Shown one piece after another: positions 1 to 6,017 of a DNA stretch of 6,527 bases. A program made the position numbers and the translations under genes. A model generated the notes under the pieces. That model was not told the origin of the DNA. It saw only the letters and a program-made list of their open reading frames with translations, and did not search any database. The stretch spans positions 1 to 6,527 of the forward strand of contig WLNV01000089.1 in NCBI GenBank assembly GCA_009699615.1. The letters run 5' to 3'. Every line of letters starts with the position of its first letter. The first letter of the stretch is position 1. Origin of the DNA: Actinomycetota bacterium. GTDB lineage: Bacteria; Actinomycetota; Thermoleophilia; Solirubrobacterales; Solirubrobacteraceae.

Positions 1-1037
1 GGGTAATCCGGCGCGCCTTCATACATCACGCTCGTCGCAGCGTTGGCGAGCGGGCCGTAGACGATGTAGGAGTGCCCGGTGATCCAGCCAACGTCTGCGG
101 AACAGAACCAAACATCGCTCTCGGGCTTGATGTCGAAGACCGCCTTGTAAGTCCAGGCGACGCCGGTCATGTAGCCGCCGGTGGTGTGGAGAATCCCCTT
201 CGGCTTGGCGGTCGAACCGGAGGAGTAGAGGATAAAGAGCGGGTGCTCGGCGCCCAGCGGTTCGGCCGGGCACTCGGCATCGACCTCGGCGCAGATCTCG
301 TCCAGCCAGACGTCGCGACCTTCGCTCATCGGCGTGTCTATTCCCGTGTTGCGTACAACGAAGATCGTCTCCAAATCCTTCAGCTCGCCCATCGCCGCAT
401 CGACCTCGGCTTTGATCGGAGCGGTCTTTCCCTTGCGCCGTGCCCCATCGGGGACGAAGAGCGCTTTCGCGTTCGAGACTTCCATCCGCTCGCGCACCGA
501 CTCCGGAGAGAAGCCGCCGAAGACGACGTTGTGCGGTGCGCCGATCCGCGCGCAGGCGAGCATCGCGACGACAACCTCGGGAATCATCGGCAGGTAGATG
601 CCGACGACGTCGCCGGCGCCGACACCGCGAGCCTTCAGAGCATTGGCAGTCCGCTGCACGTCGGCCAAGAGTTGCGCGTAAGTGATGTCGCGCTGCTCTC
701 CCTCTTCGCCAAACCAGTGGTAGGCGACGCGATCGCCAAGGCCTGCTTCGACGTGGCGGTCAAGGCAGTTGTAGGAGGCGTTGAGCTCACCGTCCTCGAA
801 CCATTTGTAGAACGGGGCGGCGGAATCGTCGAGCGTCTCTGTGAACGGGGTCGCCCAGTCGAGCTCACGTGCGCGCTCGCCCCACCATGCGGGCGAGTCT
901 GCCGCTGCTTCGGCGTAGATCGCCGGATCGTTCAGGGCCGCGGCTTCGGCAAACGAGGCGGGAGGGGCGAACGTCCCTTGTTCCAGCAGCCCCTCCAGTC
1001 GCTTCTCGAGATCAAGTGAACCGCTCTCGGTGCTCAT
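1..1037 (-). CDS. acs: Acetyl-CoA synthetase (AMP-forming), N-terminal part
   Basis: Cytoplasmic enzyme that activates acetate with ATP to acetyl-AMP and then acetyl-CoA. I translated the minus strand from ATG at 1037; the frame stays open to the window edge, giving 345 residues of a family usually near 640-650, so the C-terminal part with the regulatory lysine lies outside. Family marks in order: the Acs-type N-terminal cap with SYNCLDRHV (residues 88-96), VVFGGFSPESVRERM (171-185), the ATP-binding loop YSSGSTAKPKG (271-281) followed by ILHTTGGY, and ADVGWITGHSYIVYGPL (314-330). The loop has Ala277 where most adenylating enzymes have Gly. The start is fixed by an in-frame TAA four codons upstream (frame reads taa-tct-cgg-cca-atg); no good Shine-Dalgarno sequence is visible. 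It lies 33 bp downstream of the second copper-protein gene on the same strand, so co-transcription is possible but no functional link is evident. Confidence 0.95.
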   Translation of the reverse strand, partial: MSTESGSLDLEKRLEGLLEQGTFAPPASFAEAAALNDPAIYAEAAADSPAWWGERARELDWATPFTETLDDSAAPFYKWFEDGELNASYNCLDRHVEAGLGDRVAYHWFGEEGEQRDITYAQLLADVQRTANALKARGVGAGDVVGIYLPMIPEVVVAMLACARIGAPHNVVFGGFSPESVRERMEVSNAKALFVPDGARRKGKTAPIKAEVDAAMGELKDLETIFVVRNTGIDTPMSEGRDVWLDEICAEVDAECPAEPLGAEHPLFILYSSGSTAKPKGILHTTGGYMTGVAWTYKAVFDIKPESDVWFCSADVGWITGHSYIVYGPLANAATSVMYEGAPDY

Positions 1038-1064
1038 TGGCCGAGATTACAGAAGGGGCAGCGC

Positions 1065-1156
1065 GGCCGCTCAGCGTTTGGTGGACTTCGCTGCCTTGAC
1101 CCGGAATGCGCCGCGCATGAACGGGTGGATCCGGCAGAAGTAGGTGTAGGTGCCGG
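1065..1156. repeat. 92-bp perfect direct repeat, copy 1 (3' end of downstream paralogue)
   Basis: Identical base for base to 2656-2747. It covers the last 27 codons of the gene, its stop codon and 6 bp beyond. With one mismatch the match extends a further 6 bp, to 1058. It encodes the cupredoxin copper loop and the basic tail. Confidence 0.9.
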
Positions 1157-2588
1157 GGTTCAGGTTGCTCGGCGTTGACCAGCTCGCTCTTCCGGCGGCT
1201 GCCTGATTGACGGCTGCGCCTGAATAGGGGAAGCCAAGCTCGCCGGAGTCGATCGTCTTGCCGTCGGCAAGCGGGAAGCTGATCCCTGAGCTGCGGTCAC
1301 ATGGCGCCTTGCAAGGAGTGACCGTGTGGTAGATCTCGGTCGGTGGATCCTGGTTAAGGAAGCGCAGAGACTTGCCTTGCTTGACTACCGGCGGGCGGCC
1401 CTTCTTGCCGGGCATCGTCAGGTCGCCCTGCTGATAGAGGAAGTTCTTGACGTTTACCTGCGCCAGCGTTGGTCCGTCGGCCAGCTTGCGCGCATCGGCG
1501 AAACCGCGCGTCTTGCTGCCGCCGAAATCGCGGTTCTCTTTCAGCTCGCCGTGCGTCAGCACTTCGCTCTGATCGAGAGAGGCGTAACCGGCCGTTGTGA
1601 ACGGGTCAATGCCGCCTGACGGCACGTCGGTTATCTGCACCGGCGCGATTCCCATCGACTCGTACCAGGAGGCCTTAGATGAGTCGTATGTGACCTGAAC
1701 GCTGAGAATGTCCCCGGACTTGACGCTGACCCTCCATGCTGGCGAAGTTGCTCCCATCGAGACGTTCCACGAGCTGCCTAGCGCGCGGCCGTAGTAGTAG
1801 GCGTTGGAGCGGAAGATCTTTACCGTCTTGTCGCCACGCGTGAGGAAGAGGTCGGTGTATAGGCCACCGGGGTGGAGGTGGCCAGCGGTGGCGACCAGCG
1901 AGCCATCGTGGTCGACCAAGACCGTGTTGCGCCGCATCAGCGAGGCCGGCGCCATCGCCGGATAGGTGTATCGGCCGTTGACGCCACTTCCGCGCAGCAC
2001 GTCGAAGACCGGGTAGGTGCTCGGAGTGACATCAACGAAGGCGGTGCGAACCCGCGTGATCGATGCCGCCGCTGGGGCCGTGTCGGGGAGGAAGTAGAGC
2101 GTGTACTCAAAGATCACTTTCTCCGGGCTGGCCGTGAGGTTGTGGATCATGTGGTTGAGCAGGAAGAGATCGGTTGGCTTGTAGCGGTAGCCAAATCCCT
2201 TCGGCGAGATCCAACGCGTCTTCTCTTCTCCCGCTGCGGTAACGAGCGTGCCCGCGAGGTAGAGAACGAGGTGATGGAGGTGGATCTGATCGACCGGCGG
2301 CGTTGTGCCGTCGGCGAGCTTCAGCGTCGGTACAAAACCGACGATCCAGCCAGGCTCGCTCGGGCGCATGTCGGAGTTCTGCCGCAGCGTTTCCAGCAGG
2401 TTGAGGTTCTGCCCTGGCTTGATCGTGAGAGGCACCTTGTAGGTCTTCGCAACCGTTCCGGCCGGGTAGTCGGCGGTGGCGACCTTTGGGTACGTGAGCG
2501 CCGCGGAGGCAGCAGAAGGGAGTGAAGCGGCGACGGCCACTGCAGCAAGGAGAGGAATTGCAACTCGGGCGGTCGGGATTAGGCGCAT
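1071..2588 (-). CDS. Secreted PHM-like copper protein with C-terminal cupredoxin (paralogue B, downstream copy)
   Basis: 505 residues. A Sec signal peptide spans about residues 1-29 (basic start, Ala/Leu/Val core, cleavage near PSAASA). The region of about 75-320 resembles the copper type II ascorbate-dependent monooxygenase fold (PHM/dopamine beta-hydroxylase): HH pair at 105-106 in IHLHHLVLY, His149 in LNHMIHNLT, HxH at 237/239 in AGHLHPGG, and Met312 in WYESMG. The HxH-to-Met spacing of 73 is close to that of rat PHM (about 70). This region has no cysteine. A connector (337-402) leads to a cupredoxin (about 376-498) with type-1 copper ligands His421, Cys485, His488 and Met491; C-x2-H-x2-M is the amicyanin pattern. 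Cys426 and Cys430 could form a disulfide. The chain ends in a basic tail. Inferred role: extracytoplasmic oxidation or copper redox chemistry; the substrate is unknown. Start at 2588 follows an in-frame TAG six codons upstream; ribosome binding site is weak. About 70% identical (residues 81-150) to the neighbouring paralogue. A non-catalytic copper-binding role is the main alternative. Confidence 0.85.
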   Translation of the reverse strand: MRLIPTARVAIPLLAAVAVAASLPSAASAALTYPKVATADYPAGTVAKTYKVPLTIKPGQNLNLLETLRQNSDMRPSEPGWIVGFVPTLKLADGTTPPVDQIHLHHLVLYLAGTLVTAAGEEKTRWISPKGFGYRYKPTDLFLLNHMIHNLTASPEKVIFEYTLYFLPDTAPAAASITRVRTAFVDVTPSTYPVFDVLRGSGVNGRYTYPAMAPASLMRRNTVLVDHDGSLVATAGHLHPGGLYTDLFLTRGDKTVKIFRSNAYYYGRALGSSWNVSMGATSPAWRVSVKSGDILSVQVTYDSSKASWYESMGIAPVQITDVPSGGIDPFTTAGYASLDQSEVLTHGELKENRDFGGSKTRGFADARKLADGPTLAQVNVKNFLYQQGDLTMPGKKGRPPVVKQGKSLRFLNQDPPTEIYHTVTPCKAPCDRSSGISFPLADGKTIDSGELGFPYSGAAVNQAAAGRASWSTPSNLNPGTYTYFCRIHPFMRGAFRVKAAKSTKR

Positions 2589-2661
2589 CGCCTGAGAATA
2601 CAGCTAGACCCGATCGATTACGCCGGATGGCGCGGGGCTACCGAAGTAGCAGCGTGGCCGC
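2589..2661 (-). other. Intergenic region between the tandem copper-protein genes
   Basis: This 73-bp gap separates the stop of the upstream paralogue from the start of the downstream one. In minus-strand order it begins with the last bases of the shared 3' repeat, then a UUCG hairpin (2650-2637), then a small GC-rich hairpin with a 4-bp stem (2632-2621), then a more AT-rich stretch ending TGTATTCTCAGGCG just before ATG. I see no convincing promoter and only a weak ribosome binding site (AGG). The hairpins have no following T run, so they could tune or protect the transcript rather than end it. Confidence 0.5.
2637..2650 (-). terminator. UUCG-tetraloop hairpin after the upstream paralogue (weak terminator or mRNA stabiliser)
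   Basis: On the minus strand GCTAC-TTCG-GTAGC forms a perfect 5-bp stem closed by a C(UUCG)G tetraloop, an unusually stable RNA loop. It starts 12 nt after the TGA stop codon of the gene ending at 2662. No T tract follows, so it is not a classical intrinsic terminator. It may block 3' exonucleases or partly end transcription so that the two paralogues are made in different amounts. The downstream paralogue has no matching hairpin after its stop. Confidence 0.45.
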
Positions 2662-2747
2662 TCAGCGTTTGGTGGACTTCGCTGCCTTGACCCGGAATGC
2701 GCCGCGCATGAACGGGTGGATCCGGCAGAAGTAGGTGTAGGTGCCGG
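2656..2747. repeat. 92-bp perfect direct repeat, copy 2 (3' end of upstream paralogue)
   Basis: Partner of 1065-1156, at an offset of 1591 bp. Identity stops abruptly inside the coding sequence, after which the paralogues differ at many silent positions. Confidence 0.9.
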
Positions 2748-4176
2748 TCTTGAGGTAGGTCGGGGTTGCCCACGTGGAGCGGTTTGCTGCCGCTGTTATT
2801 CCAGCAGGTCCGAAGCCAAGCTCACCTGAATCAACCTGGGCGGCATCGGCCAACGGGTAGCTGATTCCCGAGCTGCGGTCGCAGGGCGCTTTGCATGGAG
2901 TGACCGTGTGGAAGATCATCGTTCCCGGGTCTTGGTTGACGAAGGTGATCGACTTGCCCGGCGCTACAACCGGAGGCAGGCCCTTCTTGCCGGGCATCGT
3001 TAGGTCGCCCTGCTGGTAGAGGAAGTTCTTGACCTTGACCTGAGCCAGTGTCGGGCCGTCGGCGAGCTTGCGAGCATCGGCGTAGCCCCTCGTCTTGCGG
3101 CCACCGAAGTCGCGGTTCTCTTTCAGCTCGCCGTGCGTGAGAACTTCTTTCTGATCGAGCGACGCGAACTCGGCGGGGATGAAGGGATCAACTCCGCCTG
3201 AAGGTGAATTGCTCAGCGCGACCGGCGAGATACCCATCGATTCGTACCAGGCAGCCTTCGATGTGTCGTAGGTGACCTGGACGCTGAGGACGTCGCCCCG
3301 CTTCACGGCTACGCGCCAATCAGGAGAGGTAGAACCCATCGACACGTTCCACGAGAGCATCTTGGCTGCGCCGTAGTAGTAAGCGTTGGAGCGGAAGATC
3401 TTGACCGTCTTGTCACCGCGAGTCACGTACAGATCCGTGTAGAGCCCGCCGGGGTGGAGGTGACCGGCGGTGGCGACCAGCGTGCCAGCGTGTTGGATGC
3501 GAACCGTGTTGCGCTTCATTAGCGTCGCAGGGGCTTGCTCGGGGTAGGTGTAGCGGCCGTTAACTCCGGCGTTGCGCTTGACGTCGAAGACGGGGTAGGC
3601 CTTGCCGCCTTCAACATCTACGAACTGCGTCTGCACACCCATGATCGAGGCTGCTGCCGGGGCTGTGTCGGGGAGGAAGTTGACCGTGTATTCGAAGACA
3701 ACCTCTTCCGGCGATGCCGTGAGGTTGTGGATCATGTGGTTGAGCATCAGGCGATCGGTAGGCCTGTAGCGGTAGCCGAAGCCGGTCGGCAGCGTGACCT
3801 GTGTCTTCTCTTCGCCTGACGCGACAACGATGTCGCTGTTGATCAGCATCACGAGGTGATGGAGGTGGATCTGGTCGACCGGTGGCGTGCTGCCGTCTGC
3901 GAGCTTCAGGTTCGGAGTGAAGCCGACGATCCAGCCAGGTTCGCTGGGGCGCTGGTCGGCCTTGATGTACTCGTAGAGGTTGAGGTTCTGGCCCGGCTTG
4001 ATCGAGAGCGCCACCTTGTAGGTCTTGGTGATCGTGCCAGCAGGGAGTGCCGGCTTGACGACCTTTGGTGGCGTGGATCCGGTTTGAGCGCTCGCAGCGC
4101 TCGGTAGGGCAGCGGCGAATGCGACGAGGAGAAGGGGAAGAACTAGTGCGCTGCGGCGGTTCCGGGTCTTGAGCAT
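2662..4176 (-). CDS. Secreted PHM-like copper protein with C-terminal cupredoxin (paralogue A, upstream copy)
   Basis: 504 residues with the same architecture as the copy 73 bp downstream. The signal peptide covers about residues 1-30 (positive KTRNRR start, Leu/Val/Ala core, PSAASA before Gln31). PHM-like ligand pattern: His106-His107 in IHLHHLVML, His150 in LNHMIHNLT, His239 and His241 in AGHLHPGG, Met314 in WYESMG. Cupredoxin ligands: His423, Cys484, His487 and Met490, with an extra Cys428/Cys432 pair just after the first ligand. These are the only three cysteines in the chain. All proposed metal ligands are kept in both copies although the sequences have drifted, so both are probably functional. 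The start has the best ribosome binding site in the window (AGGA, 7 nt before ATG). It is the first gene after tRNA-Leu on this strand and may head a unit containing its paralogue and perhaps acs. Whether it oxidises a substrate, shuttles electrons or binds copper cannot be told from sequence. Confidence 0.85.
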   Translation of the reverse strand: MLKTRNRRSALVLPLLLVAFAAALPSAASAQTGSTPPKVVKPALPAGTITKTYKVALSIKPGQNLNLYEYIKADQRPSEPGWIVGFTPNLKLADGSTPPVDQIHLHHLVMLINSDIVVASGEEKTQVTLPTGFGYRYRPTDRLMLNHMIHNLTASPEEVVFEYTVNFLPDTAPAAASIMGVQTQFVDVEGGKAYPVFDVKRNAGVNGRYTYPEQAPATLMKRNTVRIQHAGTLVATAGHLHPGGLYTDLYVTRGDKTVKIFRSNAYYYGAAKMLSWNVSMGSTSPDWRVAVKRGDVLSVQVTYDTSKAAWYESMGISPVALSNSPSGGVDPFIPAEFASLDQKEVLTHGELKENRDFGGRKTRGYADARKLADGPTLAQVKVKNFLYQQGDLTMPGKKGLPPVVAPGKSITFVNQDPGTMIFHTVTPCKAPCDRSSGISYPLADAAQVDSGELGFGPAGITAAANRSTWATPTYLKTGTYTYFCRIHPFMRGAFRVKAAKSTKR

Positions 4177-4183
4177 CAGTGAA

Positions 4184-4187
4184 TCCT
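4184..4187 (-). promoter_or_regulatory. Ribosome binding site of the upstream copper-protein gene
   Basis: On the minus strand AGGA lies 7 nt before the ATG at 4176, a normal Shine-Dalgarno position. It supports that start codon; the other genes in the window lack an equally clear site. Confidence 0.6.
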
Positions 4188-4207
4188 ACTTGGTGCGCGG
4201 TCGCTCA

Positions 4208-4223
4208 GCGCCGGTTTCGGCGC
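4208..4223 (-). terminator. Possible hairpin terminator after tRNA-Leu
   Basis: On the minus strand GCGCCG-AAAC-CGGCGC makes a 6-bp all-GC stem with a 4-nt loop, beginning 9 nt beyond the 3' end of tRNA-Leu and ending about 30 nt before the start codon of the next gene. There is no T tract after it, so termination would be inefficient. It could equally be a leader structure of the copper-protein mRNA. Confidence 0.35.
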
Positions 4224-4232
4224 CAACAGTGA

Positions 4233-4316
4233 TGCGGATGAGAGGACTCGAACCTCCACAGAGTTGCCTCCACACGGACCTGAACCGTGCGCGTCTACCA
4301 ATTCCGCCACATCCGC
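4233..4316 (-). tRNA. tRNA-Leu (anticodon CAG)
   Basis: The minus strand begins GCGGATG and ends CATCCGC plus discriminator A, giving a 7-bp acceptor stem. The D arm carries the leucine-type GGAATTGGTAGAC. The anticodon stem CACGG/CCGTG encloses TTCAGGT, so the anticodon is CAG (4282-4280), reading CUG codons. A long class II variable arm and a GTTCGAGTC T loop follow; at 84 nt it fits tRNA-Leu. CCA is not encoded and must be added after transcription. It diverges from tRNA-Glu across 52 bp and lies 56 bp before the copper-protein gene on the same strand. Confidence 0.95.
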
Positions 4317-4368
4317 GTAGCTGACGGCGACAATAGCACCGCGTAGATTGCTATTCTGCGCCTCGCAA
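4317..4368. promoter_or_regulatory. Divergent promoter region of the two tRNA genes
   Basis: The 52 bp between the back-to-back tRNA genes must hold or overlap their promoters. For tRNA-Glu a weak candidate is CTGACG (4321-4326) and TAGATT (4344-4349), spaced 17 bp, each matching the sigma-70 consensus at four of six positions, with the tRNA starting about 20 bp further on. For tRNA-Leu only a TATTGT-like -10 is visible. The function follows from the layout; the exact boxes are guesses. Confidence 0.4.
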
Positions 4369-4441
4369 GCCGCCATCGTCCAGGGGACTAGGACGCCGCC
4401 CTCTCACGGCGGAAACAGGGGTTCGAATCCCCTTGGCGGTA
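4369..4441 (+). tRNA. tRNA-Glu (anticodon CTC)
   Basis: 73 nt. The acceptor stem GCCGCCA pairs with TGGCGGT, ending in a G-U first pair, with discriminator A at 4441. The anticodon stem CCGCC/GGCGG encloses CTCTCAC, giving anticodon CTC (4403-4405) for GAG codons. The T arm is AGGGG-TTCGAAT-CCCCT. CCA is not encoded. It is transcribed towards the transporter gene, whose stop codon is 21 bp away on the other strand; no terminator is visible between them. Confidence 0.95.
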
Positions 4442-4462
4442 CTCATCACTCGGGGCAGGGGA

Positions 4463-5944
4463 TCAAGGCGGCGACGGGCGCGGCGAAAGTTCCGTCAGCT
4501 TGCGGCCCGAGATCTCATCGAACGACTTGCCGGTCGTTTCGATTCTGAAGACGCGTGTGATGATCAGCGCCAGCAAAGTCGTGCCTGCAAGGCCAAAGAG
4601 CAGCGCGCTGGTGCCGATTGAGTCGAGCAAGATAGGGAAGAAGAAGACGCCTACCGCCGCGCCGAGCTTGGCGCAGGCGGCAGCAAAGCCGTGACCGGCG
4701 GCGCGTATCTCGGAGGGGAAGACCTCTGCCGGCAGCGCGTAAGTTGTCGAGTTCGGCCCGGCGTTCATGAAGAAGTTGAAAAGTGCGAAGCCGACCAGCA
4801 CCAAAGGCAAGTGGGCGGATGCGCCGCCGCTGATCCCTTCTGCGAAGCCAAGGATCAAGAGCGCGATAGCCATCATCCCGAAGCCGAACATCTGCAGTGG
4901 CACGCGGCCGACGCGGTCGACCAGCAGGATCGCCGTCAGGAAGCCGAGCGGCAGGAAGATGTCGAGGATCGCTGTTCCAGCTGTCGCCGTGATGTCATCG
5001 GTAAGGAAGCTCGTGTTGGCGCCCTTGACGGCGATTGCGGCGAGCAGCGTTGGCGTGAAGATGCCAACGCCGTAGGTCGCGATGTCCATCAGGAACCACG
5101 GAAGAGCGGTGAAGATCGTGCGGCGGATCATGTTCTTCTTAAAGAGCGCTGGCTGGAAAAGCGCCCTAATTCCCTCTCCTGGGTCGATCGCCTTCTCACG
5201 GTCCTTGTCCGTGACCTTGACCTTTGTGTCCGTCAGCGCTTCGGTGACTTCGATCGCCTCGTCCTCTCGGCCGTTCTGAGCGAGCCAGCGCGGGCTCTCG
5301 GGCGTGTTGCGGCGGACGAAGATGATCACCAGCGCGGGGATTGCGCCGAAGCCGAGCATCAGTCGCCAAGCGACGTTGATCTGCGCGTCGGTCGCGTTGG
5401 CGCCAGCGTGGTTGGCAACCACCAGCAGAATCACAAGGCCGACGACCGCGGCCAGCAGAATCCCGACTGCCTGGAGGCTGAAGGCGCCGACGAGCCAGCG
5501 GCCGCGGGCCTTCTTCGGCAGGATCTCAGCGAGGTAACTAGCGGCGATCGGGTAGTCGAGACCGATCGCTACGCCGACCATGAAACGGAAGAAGATCAGG
5601 AAGCCAATAGATGGCGACAGTGCACAGGCGACCGAGAAGATCACGAACAGCCAGAGGTCGAAGATGAAGATCCGCCGGCGACCGATCTTGTCTGCTAGCG
5701 GGCCGAGCAGGCCGGCGCCGAAGATTGCGCCGACAATCGCCGCCGCCGATACGAAGCCGAGAGTTGCGGCGCTGAGGTCGTACTGCTGTTTGAGCAGCGG
5801 GTTTACGACGCCGATGATGAAGAAGTCAAACCCGTCGAGCAGGATCCCTAGCCCAGCAAGCAGCCAGAAGCGGCGATGCCGCTTCGACATCGCCGAATCG
5901 TCGATCGCGTGCCCAAGTGAAACCGCTGCGCCGTCCTGTGCCAT
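4463..5944 (-). CDS. Major facilitator transporter, phosphate:H+ symporter-like
   Basis: 493-residue inner-membrane protein with about 12 membrane helices. MFS motif A is GPLADKIGRRR (81-91) between helices 2 and 3, with its second-half counterpart LVDRVGR (341-347); PESPRWL (215-221) marks the central part. Several segments match the phosphate:H+ symporter family (Pho84/PiPT) better than sugar porters: GLDYPIAASYLAE (128-140), SLQAVGIL (156-163), WFLMDIATY (283-291), GPNSTTYALPAEVFP (396-410) and HGFAAACAKLGA (418-429). Residues corresponding to the phosphate site of PiPT, as I recall it, are kept: Tyr131, Gln158, Trp283, Asp287, Tyr291 and Asn398, with Lys426. Phosphate uptake driven by protons is therefore a fair guess, but bacterial relatives may carry other anions or organic substrates. 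Met1 has no clear ribosome binding site; Met19 is an alternative start before the first helix (about residue 27). It follows the adenosyltransferase gene by 73 bp. Confidence 0.9.
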   Translation of the reverse strand: MAQDGAAVSLGHAIDDSAMSKRHRRFWLLAGLGILLDGFDFFIIGVVNPLLKQQYDLSAATLGFVSAAAIVGAIFGAGLLGPLADKIGRRRIFIFDLWLFVIFSVACALSPSIGFLIFFRFMVGVAIGLDYPIAASYLAEILPKKARGRWLVGAFSLQAVGILLAAVVGLVILLVVANHAGANATDAQINVAWRLMLGFGAIPALVIIFVRRNTPESPRWLAQNGREDEAIEVTEALTDTKVKVTDKDREKAIDPGEGIRALFQPALFKKNMIRRTIFTALPWFLMDIATYGVGIFTPTLLAAIAVKGANTSFLTDDITATAGTAILDIFLPLGFLTAILLVDRVGRVPLQMFGFGMMAIALLILGFAEGISGGASAHLPLVLVGFALFNFFMNAGPNSTTYALPAEVFPSEIRAAGHGFAAACAKLGAAVGVFFFPILLDSIGTSALLFGLAGTTLLALIITRVFRIETTGKSFDEISGRKLTELSPRPSPP

Positions 5945-6017
5945 CTGTTGCAGCTTGACAGCGCGACCAGAACTTCGCTCGCCTGTTCACGACTCTTTTA
6001 CGTCGGCGGCGTGGTGG
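5945..6017 (-). other. Intergenic gap between the adenosyltransferase and transporter genes
   Basis: In minus-strand order this 73-bp gap runs from the adenosyltransferase stop to the transporter start. I found no strong hairpin with a T run, no clear -35/-10 pair and no good Shine-Dalgarno sequence. The transporter could be read from upstream or have its own weak promoter here. Confidence 0.3.

Noticed and set aside
207..209. Ala277 in place of Gly in the acetyl-CoA synthetase ATP loop (GSTAKPKG)
   Set aside because: It departs from the usual GSTGKPKG, but I recall the Ala form in actinobacterial acetyl-CoA synthetases and all other motifs are intact, so it is probably a lineage variant.
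72..1019. Long open frame on the plus strand (315 codons)
   Set aside because: It lies opposite the acetyl-CoA synthetase gene, whose protein is clearly recognisable. Arg/Gly/Asp-rich composition without family motifs is typical of antisense frames in GC-rich DNA.
1063..1070. GCGGCCGC palindrome just after the stop of the downstream copper-protein gene
   Set aside because: A chance 8-bp palindrome in GC-rich DNA; the other copy of the repeat has GTGGCCGC, so the symmetry is not kept.
1872..2525. Plus-strand open frame opposite the downstream copper-protein gene (217 codons), and similar shorter ones at 3535-3819 and 3856-4107
   Set aside because: These mirror the conserved copper-protein sequence on the other strand; their likeness to each other follows from the paralogy and gives no independent support.
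4233..4316. tRNA-Leu as an integration site, with the copper-protein pair as a small island
   Set aside because: No copy of the tRNA 3' end is seen elsewhere in the window, no integrase is present, and base and codon use do not differ from the neighbours.
4176..4548. Small frames over the tRNA genes (4176-4376 minus, 4348-4548 plus)
   Set aside because: Their peptides (such as DVAELVDAHGSGP and RGSNPLGG) are translations of tRNA sequence, a known annotation artefact.
4691..5698. Plus-strand open frame of 335 codons and others opposite the transporter
   Set aside because: Antisense to a well-defined membrane protein; very rich in Asp/Glu/Arg/Gln, as expected when hydrophobic codons are read backwards.
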